Source: Calditrichaceae bacterium
GTDB lineage: Bacteria > Calditrichota > Calditrichia > Calditrichales > Calditrichaceae
Length of the DNA: 5,057 nucleotides
Reading direction: 5' to 3'
Assembly: GCA_030622395.1 (NCBI GenBank)
Contig: JAUXGF010000255.1
Location: 1-5,057, forward strand
Shown one piece after another: positions 1 through 5,057 of this stretch (its first letter is position 1; the number at the start of each line of letters is the position of its first letter). Below the pieces are notes generated by a model. It did not search any database. It saw only the letters and a program-made list of their open reading frames with translations, and was not told the origin of the DNA. The position numbers were made by a program, and so were the translations under genes.

Positions 1-2428
1 TACCTGGAATAAATCTCAGCGTAATTTGATGAGACGCGGCGGGCTCAATTGTTTGGCTGCCCCCTCCGGCGGTAATGCTAAACATAGAAGCGTGGCTGCC
101 GGTTATATTTGTCGAGGTAATATTTAGATTATCATTCCCTGTATTTGTAATAGTCAGGATTGTATCTTTGGAAGTTTGATAGTAAACATCCCCGAAATTA
201 ACCGCAGAGGGATTAGGCGATAACAGCCCGCCGCCGCCCGCTCCGTTTAATGTTACTGAAAAAGCGGGCTGCTGCGGATCAGTACTTTCGCCGGTTAATT
301 GTACAGGCAAATCCCCAACCGAATCAGGTTCAAATCTTACATAAAGAGTGTCCTTCTCCTGATAACTCAAATTCATTGACCGGTTGTTTATAATCTGCCA
401 GTGAGAAGTGTGAGAACCGGACAGCGCTAAATTTGAAATATCCATAATTGCATAACCGGTATTTTCAAAAACAATTTCTATTGTATTATTCCCGCCTATT
501 GAAACCTGCCCGGCGTCAACCTGAGCCGGCGCAAAAAGTCCCGGCGCCTGATGTAATCTATATAGACCGTCTCTTGATTTTGTATAAAGCGTTTGTCTGT
601 CATTACATGAAATATCTCCCGCGGAACCGCCGCCGGATGGTAAAGTATACCATGTCTGTCCGCTATCGAAACTTTTACTTCCTTGCCCATGAAAAATATA
701 TCGTATAGTTGGCTGAACGGGATCAAAGTACAACTCTACATAGATTGATCCGTCTGAAATGTAGTATATTTGCTCCCATGAATTGCCCCCGTTCGTTGTA
801 GCGTATATACGCTTATCCTCGGCGCGGACATAAATAGTTTCAGGATCGTAAGGATGCACGGCAATTTCCCATATTTCCTTATCTTCTAATGTTGTACCGG
901 AAATTTCCGACCAATTTCCATCTTGATATTTATAAATACCGGTTGAATACATAGAACCAATGTAAATCGCAACATTAAATGGATGATAAACAACTTTCGT
1001 TGGAGTGGGGATTGGCGGCGAGGGCAAAAAATAATTCCAGTTTTCACCCCAATCTGCCGTTTCTATCATTCCCCCAACACCAACCACATAAATTTTATTG
1101 CCCACTGAATCATAAGTCATATCATGATATGAGGACAAAGAACCGCCGTTTTTTAATATCCATTCAGCTCCATCATTCTCACTTATATAAACACCCTTGC
1201 TCTTGCTAAGAGCGACGACTTTTTTGGGATTGTTGGGCTGAGAACCGGGCCAGATGAGTTTATGGACGTCAATATAATCTAAACCATTGTTTGCCGTTGA
1301 CCAAATACCGCCGCCGTTTACGGTTCGGAATATTCCGCCCTCTTCTGAAGCGGCTATAATTCTATTAGGATCGCCCGATTTTTCAACTACATCTCTTACA
1401 AAAACTTCGTCGATATTTGTATTAGCCGGATTCCAATTATCCCCGCCGTTAACAGTCTTATAAACGCCGGAGCCGTCAGTTAACGCATATAAAATATCAG
1501 TGTTCAGTGGATTTTCTAACACTCTACTAATGTCCAAATTTAATAAACCCGGCGTGCTCATTTTTGAGAAGGATACGCCTCGATCCGTTGATGAATAAAT
1601 ACCTTTATTTGTGCTTGCCAGGTAAATTGTATTGTTATCGACAGAAAAGGTTACATATAAAGAGTATGGAGAATCTGTTAAAGATGTTGTAGACCATGTA
1701 TTCCCCCCATTATATGAAATAGATATTTTATTGCCGCCAGTTGTAACAATAATCAACTCATCGTCATAGGGCGATACAAAAATATCATTTGGAGTAGCGC
1801 CGCCGTTTGTATAATAATCATTAGTTATATTTATCCAACTACCTCCTCCGTTATTTGACCTGAATATACTGTCTCCAACCGCTGTAAATAACGTATCGGG
1901 ATGTTCTTGTGATATCGATACTCCCCACATCCTTTCCTCGGGCCGGTCAAACACAATTGACCAGTCCTGACCGCCGTTTGTTGTTTTATATAATTTCCCT
2001 TTGGCTGGCATATAAACATCGGGGATATAAACCACCTTAGTGTTTTTATATGAAAGAGCTAATCTGCCAATTGTTTTAAAACCTTCCGGCATAGAATAAT
2101 ACGACCAGCTTTGTCCGAAATCACCTGACACCAATAGGTAGGGATGACAAGAAATAAAAACACTATCCGGGTAACTGGGATGGATATAAATCTCACTTAC
2201 ATTAGAAGCTTGCACCGTCCCTATAAACTGATCCCAACCGCCTCCCGCATCATGTGTGGTGTAACAATTATAAGATGTGAAAATCATTATACTATCCGGA
2301 TGGGAAGGCGACAGCGCTCCCTCGTGGATTGCCCCCCCGTAAACAGGAAGTTCGTGCCATATATTATCCTGCCCTAACAAAAAAACCGGACTTAAAACTA
2401 TCAATGTGATTATTAACTTTTTTATCAT
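1..2428 (-). CDS. Large secreted Asp-box (BNR/YCF48/sortilin-like) beta-propeller protein with choice-of-anchor D Ig-like domains, 3' end outside window
   Basis: Translating the minus strand from the ATG at 2428 gives 809 codons with no stop to the left edge, so the C-terminus is missing. Residues 1-20 (MIKKLIITLIVLSPVFLLGQ) look like a signal peptide without a lipobox Cys. Asp-box-like motifs ([ST]xDxGxxW) begin near residues 58, 101, 149, 191, 238, 280, 325, 369, 416, 457, 501 (degenerate, YQDGNW), 544 and 586. Clear examples are TTNGGQDW, TVNGGDNW and SFDSGQTW. Their 41-48 residue spacing marks one propeller blade each. Residues about 632-732 and 735 onward are two HYDIN/ASPM-type anchor-D domains (for example AVNFGDVYY, ILTITNTGNDNL, ITLRFIPG). 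Such proteins are usually extracellular or surface-attached, and in Bacteroidetes relatives often end in a type IX secretion sorting domain; that end is not seen here. AGGA at 2436-2439 sits 7 bases before the chosen ATG. An upstream ATG at 2433 meets a stop after two codons. It probably shares a transcript with the CsgG-like gene 36 bases upstream. The ligand or substrate is unknown, and there is no visible reason to call it a sialidase. Confidence 0.9.
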   Translation of the reverse strand, partial: MIKKLIITLIVLSPVFLLGQDNIWHELPVYGGAIHEGALSPSHPDSIMIFTSYNCYTTHDAGGGWDQFIGTVQASNVSEIYIHPSYPDSVFISCHPYLLVSGDFGQSWSYYSMPEGFKTIGRLALSYKNTKVVYIPDVYMPAKGKLYKTTNGGQDWSIVFDRPEERMWGVSISQEHPDTLFTAVGDSIFRSNNGGGSWINITNDYYTNGGATPNDIFVSPYDDELIIVTTGGNKISISYNGGNTWSTTSLTDSPYSLYVTFSVDNNTIYLASTNKGIYSSTDRGVSFSKMSTPGLLNLDISRVLENPLNTDILYALTDGSGVYKTVNGGDNWNPANTNIDEVFVRDVVEKSGDPNRIIAASEEGGIFRTVNGGGIWSTANNGLDYIDVHKLIWPGSQPNNPKKVVALSKSKGVYISENDGAEWILKNGGSLSSYHDMTYDSVGNKIYVVGVGGMIETADWGENWNYFLPSPPIPTPTKVVYHPFNVAIYIGSMYSTGIYKYQDGNWSEISGTTLEDKEIWEIAVHPYDPETIYVRAEDKRIYATTNGGNSWEQIYYISDGSIYVELYFDPVQPTIRYIFHGQGSKSFDSGQTWYTLPSGGGSAGDISCNDRQTLYTKSRDGLYRLHQAPGLFAPAQVDAGQVSIGGNNTIEIVFENTGYAIMDISNLALSGSHTSHWQIINNRSMNLSYQEKDTLYVRFEPDSVGDLPVQLTGESTDPQQPAFSVTLNGAGGGGLLSPNPSAVNFGDVYYQTSKDTILTITNTGNDNLNITSTNITGSHASMFSITAGGGSQTIEPAASHQITLRFIPG

Positions 2429-2435
2429 ATCATAT

Positions 2436-2439
2436 TCCT
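2436..2439 (-). promoter_or_regulatory. Ribosome binding site of the propeller gene
   Basis: The minus strand reads AAAAGGAAT ahead of the gene. Its AGGA core lies 7 bases from the ATG at 2428 but only about 2 bases from the ATG at 2433, and the latter opens a two-codon frame ending in TGA. The spacing therefore decides for the start at 2428. Confidence 0.65.
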
Positions 2440-2464
2440 TTTAAAATTATTTTAGAGATCTTTT

Positions 2465-3307
2465 TTAGTTTGACGGAGGATTCGGCGGCGTCCCGATAGG
2501 CTGTTCTTTTTCCGAACTTTCATCCCCGCTTAACAATACGGCCGCTAAAATACCGCCGCCCGCAACTAATGTGCCTGCGCCGATCCACAGCCACGTTTTC
2601 GCCTTCGAGGCTTTTTTCTCTAATTTAGCGATGATTTTATCCGATTTGCTTACCATTATCTTTCCTGTCCATTCCTTGTAACCGTCATGCTTTATTTTAA
2701 AATAGTGCTGCCCCTCTTCTATCTCTTTTTCTATAGGAGACAAACCGATGTATTTTCCGTCCAAATAAACCGAACTATTGCCCGGCTTGGAAAAGATTTT
2801 TATGTTAAACTTTTTTATATCAACCTTAATACCTGCAAGGCGTTTAGCTAAATTCTCCAAGAGTGCAAGTAAATTCTCTTTTGTGCCGCTGACATTTCTG
2901 CTAATTGTCCCAATCACTTTTCCCGTTTCAACTTCAATCACGTTTAAATCAACCGTGTATGTATCGCCGATTTTCCCAATACCGCCGGTAATGATGCGTT
3001 CTACGCCTAATAACTTTCCGGCTTCCACTATTGATTCATCAGAAACAACCCCGGTCATTTGCAGGCGCACTTCTTCCAAAATCAAATTTACCTTGTTCCT
3101 TTCAACAACTATAAACTTATTGGTAGAAACTAAAACAGAACGGAATCGACCGGTTAAGGCGTCCGCTTCATCCTTTGTAATTCCTTTTCCTTCAAAATCA
3201 ACAATGGCAACCCTTAACTTTTCTTTTTCCTGAGCTGATAATGAATTTGATTGCAAGGGGAGGGTAACAATTAAAAAGGAAAGTAGATAAACAAAAAGTT
3301 TTAACAT
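2465..3307 (-). CDS. Exported CsgG/FlgO-like protein with PEGA domain and C-terminal hydrophobic helix
   Basis: Complete 280-residue protein, ATG to TAA. Residues 1-25 form a signal peptide (hydrophobic FVYLLSFLIVTLPL, probable cleavage after SLSA). There is no lipobox Cys, unlike true CsgG and FlgO lipoproteins. Residues about 31-155 resemble the CsgG/FlgO/LpoB-type fold: VAIVDFEGKGIT, then RFRSVLVSTNKFIVVER, then GKLLGVERIITGGIGKIGDTY and a VETGKVIG strand. Residues about 167-231 are a PEGA domain (IFSKPGNSSVYLDGKYIG, then EEGQHYFKIKHDGYKEW), a small beta domain thought to contact surface polysaccharide or wall. Residues about 238-259 are a glycine-rich hydrophobic helix (WIGAGTLVAGGGILAAVLL), followed by an acidic and proline-rich tail ending TPPNPPSN. 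It is likely an envelope protein with a structural or assembly role; its exact function is unknown. It has a strong ribosome binding site, a 154-base repeat element upstream, and a 36-base gap to the propeller gene that suggests an operon. Confidence 0.88.
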   Translation of the reverse strand: MLKLFVYLLSFLIVTLPLQSNSLSAQEKEKLRVAIVDFEGKGITKDEADALTGRFRSVLVSTNKFIVVERNKVNLILEEVRLQMTGVVSDESIVEAGKLLGVERIITGGIGKIGDTYTVDLNVIEVETGKVIGTISRNVSGTKENLLALLENLAKRLAGIKVDIKKFNIKIFSKPGNSSVYLDGKYIGLSPIEKEIEEGQHYFKIKHDGYKEWTGKIMVSKSDKIIAKLEKKASKAKTWLWIGAGTLVAGGGILAAVLLSGDESSEKEQPIGTPPNPPSN

Positions 3308-3313
3308 TTATGG

Positions 3314-3319
3314 CCTCCT
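3314..3319 (-). promoter_or_regulatory. Strong Shine-Dalgarno site of the CsgG/PEGA gene
   Basis: The minus strand reads AGGAGG, a perfect Shine-Dalgarno core, 6 bases before the ATG at 3307. It fixes the start codon and suggests efficient translation. It lies immediately downstream of the AT-rich inverted repeat at 3321-3345. Confidence 0.85.
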
Positions 3320-3320
3320 G

Positions 3321-3345
3321 TATAGAATAAATATTTTATTGTATA
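3321..3345. repeat. AT-rich inverted repeat adjoining the ribosome binding site
   Basis: Arms TATAGAATAAA (3321-3331) and TTTATTGTATA (3335-3345) are complementary at 10 of 11 positions around a 3-base centre. It starts 2 bases upstream of the AGGAGG of the CsgG/PEGA gene on the minus strand. It could be an operator overlapping a promoter, or a weak hairpin in the leader. AT-rich sequence forms such repeats by chance fairly often. Confidence 0.45.
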
Positions 3346-3347
3346 GT

Positions 3348-3360
3348 CCCGATGGTCGGG
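3348..3360. repeat. Short GC-rich hairpin CCCGA-TGG-TCGGG
   Basis: Perfect 5-base stem with a 3-base loop at the left edge of the long inverted repeat, about 30 bases upstream of the ribosome binding site of the CsgG/PEGA gene. On the minus strand it is not followed by a U-run, so it is not an intrinsic terminator. It shares its stem with the inner hairpin at 3433-3447. Confidence 0.55.
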
Positions 3361-3432
3361 TGTTGCAGGACACCGAGAATGTCATTTCGAGGTTTTTTTA
3401 ACGAGAAATCTATTGTTTTTATTGACGTTATA

Positions 3433-3447
3433 TCCCGATTCTCGGGA
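3433..3447. repeat. Short GC-rich hairpin TCCCGA-TTC-TCGGGA inside the element
   Basis: Perfect 6-base stem with a 3-base loop in the centre of the long inverted repeat. The stem sequence CCCGA/TCGGG is the same as in the hairpin at the left edge, so the two could exchange strands. It supports the view that the whole element is a composite of palindromic units. Confidence 0.55.
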
Positions 3448-3514
3448 CACTCCGTTCGAAATGACATTTTGGGTATTCTGCAACACCCTGTTAATCGGGA
3501 TGATCATTGTTATT

Positions 3515-3549
3515 TATTTGAAATTTATGATTTGTTATTTGTAATTTTT
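3515..3549. repeat. Degenerate 7-base tandem repeat, core ATTTG (CAAAT on minus strand)
   Basis: Five consecutive heptamers can be laid out: TATTTGA, AATTTAT, GATTTGT, TATTTGT, AATTTTT. They share an ATTT core at a fixed period of 7. The patch directly abuts the long inverted-repeat element. It is a low-complexity AT-rich repeat, and chance cannot be excluded for the weaker units. Confidence 0.45.
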
Positions 3550-3567
3550 AATACCAACATTAATTAA

Positions 3568-3626
3568 CCCCGTTAAATAATTTGTTTGCGCATTTTCCAA
3601 TCACATTAATTTTTTATTTAACAGGG
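3568..3626. repeat. Inverted repeat with 13-base arms
   Basis: CCCCGTTAAATAA (3568-3580) and TTATTTAACAGGG (3614-3626) are complementary at 12 of 13 positions and flank a 33-base spacer. It could form a stem-loop in a leader or 3' region. There is no U-run on either side strong enough to call a terminator. Confidence 0.5.
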
Positions 3627-3760
3627 TGAATCTCCAAAGCTGTGTTCTAACAAATATGATTATCGAATGATTATTGGATTTTATTAATAAATATTTTTCT
3701 TAAAGTCAAGTAAACATTTAAATAACCGGCAAAATCTCAGTCATTTGGAATTTTGAAACA

Positions 3761-3777
3761 AATTGACTGTGTCAATT
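3761..3777. promoter_or_regulatory. Operator-like perfect palindrome AATTGAC-TGT-GTCAATT
   Basis: Perfect 7-base arms around a 3-base centre. This is the size and shape of a dimeric transcription-factor site. The spacing differs from the CRP/FNR consensus TTGAT-N4-ATCAA, so no regulator is assigned. It lies about 450 bases upstream of the CsgG/PEGA start and 150 bases downstream of the kinase stop. Confidence 0.4.
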
Positions 3778-3800
3778 CATATTTGTAAACTTCTAAATCC

Positions 3801-3813
3801 GTAAACTGTTTAC
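3801..3813. promoter_or_regulatory. Operator-like perfect palindrome GTAAAC-T-GTTTAC
   Basis: Perfect 6-base arms around one base. A half-site copy, TGTAAAC, occurs nearby at 3784-3790, giving GTAAAC three times in about 30 bases when both strands are counted. This is suggestive of a protein-binding site, but no regulator can be named. Confidence 0.35.
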
Positions 3814-3833
3814 ATGCATTTTTTACCCCTCAT

Positions 3834-3861
3834 AATCACCGATTACTGATTACCGATTACC
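3834..3861. repeat. Heptamer tandem repeat (GATTACC)x4
   Basis: Four consecutive 7-base units read AATCACC, GATTACT, GATTACC, GATTACC, the last three nearly identical. It lies 67 bases past the kinase stop. It is a short VNTR-like array that could vary in copy number between strains, and it is too short and gapless to be CRISPR. Confidence 0.65.
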
Positions 3862-3868
3862 CCAAAAC

Positions 3869-3881
3869 ACAGGTAACCTGT
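3869..3881. repeat. Perfect palindrome ACAGGT-A-ACCTGT
   Basis: Perfect 6-base arms around one base, 47 bases past the kinase stop. A one-base loop is too tight for an RNA hairpin terminator at full stem length, and no U-run follows on the minus strand, so a DNA-binding site is as likely as a transcript-end structure. Confidence 0.35.
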
Positions 3882-3927
3882 TAAGGAATACATGTGAACT
3901 ATTACCAATACTTCACCCGCGGTCTTA

Positions 3928-5057
3928 TTAAATTTTTAAAATAATACGAAAAACGCTGCCGCTTCCCGGTTTAGATTCTTTAAGTATTAATTTTCCCCCG
4001 TGATTATCTTCAATAATTCTTCTTGCCAAACTTAAACCTAATCCCCACCCCCTTTTCTTGGTGCTAAAACCAGGTTTGAATATATTTTTTCGTTGAGATG
4101 GAAGAATACCTTTCCCATTATCGGAAATGTCAATATAAACGGTTTTACGTTCTGTGTTTCCTTTGACGTTAATTTCAATTAATCCATTTTTATTTCCAAT
4201 GGAATCTATCGCATTTTTAAAAAGATTCTCCAAAACCCATTCAAAAAGGTCCTCGTTTATATTTACCGCGGCATCTGTATTATATGTTGCTTTTAACACT
4301 ACTTTTTTCTGCTTATTCGGCAATCGTTTATGGAAATAAGATATAACATTATCTATTATATATTTCAATTGAACCGGTTTTAATTCAGGATAAGACCCTA
4401 TTTTTGAAAAGCGGTTAGCTACTTTATTAAGCCTTTTCAAGTCATTTCCCATTTCCTTTACAGCAGCCTCTTTATTTTTTGAATTAAGCATTAATAATTC
4501 CAACCAGCCGGAAATAGAACTTAACGGCGTGCCCAATTGATGCGCTGTTTCTTTCGCCATCCCCACCCAAATTAACTGCTGTTCACTTTTCTTGATATAT
4601 GAGAATCCAATGTAACCCAGCAGTATAAAAATTGAAGCTGAACCAATTGCCAAATAGGGGAAAACACGCAGCTTATAAATTACTGGGGAATATCCATAGA
4701 AATAATAACCTAAAACAGCGCCCTGATATGTAATTGGTATAGGCTCATTCTCTTCAGTCATCTGTTGCAATTTAGAGATAAGAAATATACTATCGGCTTC
4801 ACTAAGCTCCGAAAGATTCGATGTGCTGTCAATTCCCGCAGAAATATTAATGCAGCTTTGCGGTTTATAATTGGTATCGGTATAAATGATAGGATAATCC
4901 GCCCCCTTTATTACTTCATTGAAAAAGAAACTAAGATCGATATCTGCATTGGGATTGTTAATATTTGCCTCAAATACTTTAATCCTGAAACTAACATATT
5001 CCGTTGATTTATTTTTTAGAGTATTTACAAGTTCTTGTGAATACCATATACCGAAAA
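3928..5057 (-). CDS. Membrane sensor histidine kinase (HisKA-like plus HATPase_c), 5' end outside window
   Basis: The frame stays open from the TAA at 3928-3930 to the right edge, giving 375 visible residues with the N-terminus missing. A TTG at 4770 is internal: translation continues upstream with protein-like sequence. Visible residues 1-130 are probably the end of an extracytoplasmic sensor region with no recognised domain. About 134-154 is a membrane helix (YLAIGSASIFILLGYIGFSYI). The phospho-acceptor box is AKETAHQLGTPLSS, with His at 4540-4542. The ATPase boxes follow in order: N box ENLFKNAIDSI, G1 DNGKGI, F box IFKPGFSTK, G2 GWGLGLSLARRI. The family autophosphorylates on His and passes the phosphate to a response regulator, none of which is in view. 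In the H box the residue after His is Gln rather than the usual Glu/Asp, which I recall as typical of this Bacteroidetes-type subfamily. The stimulus is unknown. Confidence 0.92.
   Translation of the reverse strand, partial: FGIWYSQELVNTLKNKSTEYVSFRIKVFEANINNPNADIDLSFFFNEVIKGADYPIIYTDTNYKPQSCINISAGIDSTSNLSELSEADSIFLISKLQQMTEENEPIPITYQGAVLGYYFYGYSPVIYKLRVFPYLAIGSASIFILLGYIGFSYIKKSEQQLIWVGMAKETAHQLGTPLSSISGWLELLMLNSKNKEAAVKEMGNDLKRLNKVANRFSKIGSYPELKPVQLKYIIDNVISYFHKRLPNKQKKVVLKATYNTDAAVNINEDLFEWVLENLFKNAIDSIGNKNGLIEINVKGNTERKTVYIDISDNGKGILPSQRKNIFKPGFSTKKRGWGLGLSLARRIIEDNHGGKLILKESKPGSGSVFRIILKI

Larger units (their letters stand above)
3347..3500. repeat. 154-base long inverted-repeat element (dispersed palindromic repeat or MITE-like)
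   Basis: Two 33-base arms, 3358-3390 and 3456-3488, are inverted copies matching at 29 of 33 positions. Each contains GGGTGTTGCAG at the outer end and ATGTCATTTCGA at the inner end, and all four mismatches fall in the 10 bases between these. A further inverted pair, TCCCGAT (3347-3353) and ATCGGGA (3494-3500), extends the element outward. The 65-base centre (3391-3455) includes a small hairpin and the phrase ACGAGAAATCT. The GTCATTTCGA and CGAGAAATCT phrases resemble, from memory, dispersed repeats common in Bacteroidetes-type genomes. There is no transposase, and no target-site duplication was recognised. As RNA it could fold into one long stem. Confidence 0.75.
3308..3927. other. 620-base gene-free, repeat-rich intergenic region
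   Basis: This lies between the kinase stop and the CsgG/PEGA start. I see no credible gene in it on either strand: the only open frame of any length, on the plus strand at 3352-3567, lies mostly within an inverted repeat and has no recognisable protein character. It must hold the 3' end of the kinase transcript and the promoter of the two-gene unit to its left. No hairpin plus U-run terminator is evident after the kinase. A weak sigma70-like pair can be read on the minus strand (TTGACT at 3704-3709, TAATAA at 3681-3686, spacing 17). It would leave a leader of about 370 bases, and I do not call it with confidence. The stretch is densely structured and its elements are listed separately. Confidence 0.8.

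Noticed and set aside
1140..1985. Recurrent CCGCCGTT words on the plus strand as possible DNA repeats
   Set aside because: They are the codons for the repeated Asn-Gly-Gly of the Asp-box motifs, so the repetition comes from the protein.
448..2377. Several short open frames on both strands between 448 and 2377
   Set aside because: All lie within the continuous 809-codon propeller frame and have no protein family character.
2431..2433. ATG at 2433 as start of the propeller gene
   Set aside because: It reads ATG ATA TGA, an immediate stop, and lies too close to the AGGA site.
2778..3233. 151-residue plus-strand open frame
   Set aside because: It is wholly antisense to the well-supported CsgG/PEGA gene and is a shadow of its codon pattern.
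3348..3360. Intrinsic terminator hairpin
   Set aside because: The stem is only 5 bases and no U-run follows on the minus strand; it also sits just upstream of a start codon rather than past a gene.
3352..3567. 71-residue plus-strand open frame
   Set aside because: Most of it is the long inverted-repeat element and its heptamer flank; the product has no recognisable features and there is no good ribosome binding site.
3761..3777. CRP/FNR-type box
   Set aside because: The arms are right in style, but the centre is 3 bases rather than 4 and the half-site is TTGAC, not TTGAT.
3834..3861. Possible CRISPR array
   Set aside because: The units are 7 bases long and contiguous, with no spacers.
4765..4770. 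TTG at 4770 as the start of the kinase, giving 280 residues
   Set aside because: The same frame stays open to the right edge for 95 more codons of protein-like sequence, so the gene is cut by the window and the TTG codes an internal Leu.

Overview
All three genes in this window lie on the minus strand, and two of them run off its ends. The base composition is AT-rich. The protein types point to the Bacteroidetes/Chlorobi/Ignavibacteria (FCB) group: a large exported Asp-box propeller followed by 'choice-of-anchor D' Ig-like domains, a CsgG-like/PEGA protein ending in a TPPNPP tail, and a histidine kinase with the box AKETAHQLGTPLSS. An Ignavibacteria-like organism is my best guess. No rRNA or phylogenetic marker is present, so this is inference.

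Layout, read in the direction of transcription (right to left). (1) From 5057 down to 3928 is the C-terminal 375 residues of a membrane sensor histidine kinase whose start lies beyond the right edge. (2) From 3927 to 3308 is a 620-base gene-free stretch full of structure: three short perfect palindromes, two patches of degenerate 7-base tandem repeats, a 13-base-arm inverted repeat, a 154-base inverted-repeat element (3347-3500) with small inner hairpins, and an AT-rich inverted repeat just upstream of a strong ribosome binding site. (3) From 3307 to 2465 is a complete 280-residue exported protein with a CsgG/FlgO-like domain, a PEGA domain and a C-terminal hydrophobic helix. (4) Thirty-six bases later, from 2428 to the left edge, is an uninterrupted reading frame of at least 809 residues. 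It has a signal peptide, thirteen evenly spaced Asp-box blades and at least two Ig-like anchor-D domains. Its end is missing.

Genes 3 and 4 are probably one transcript and may form an envelope/surface module: a CsgG-like envelope protein with a carbohydrate- or wall-facing PEGA domain, made together with a very large secreted propeller protein. In this group such proteins often carry a C-terminal type IX secretion signal, but that end is not visible. The kinase is separated by the long repeat-rich gap and has no response regulator in view, so a link to the other two genes is not shown. I saw no tRNA, rRNA, CRISPR array, transposase or convincing intrinsic terminator.
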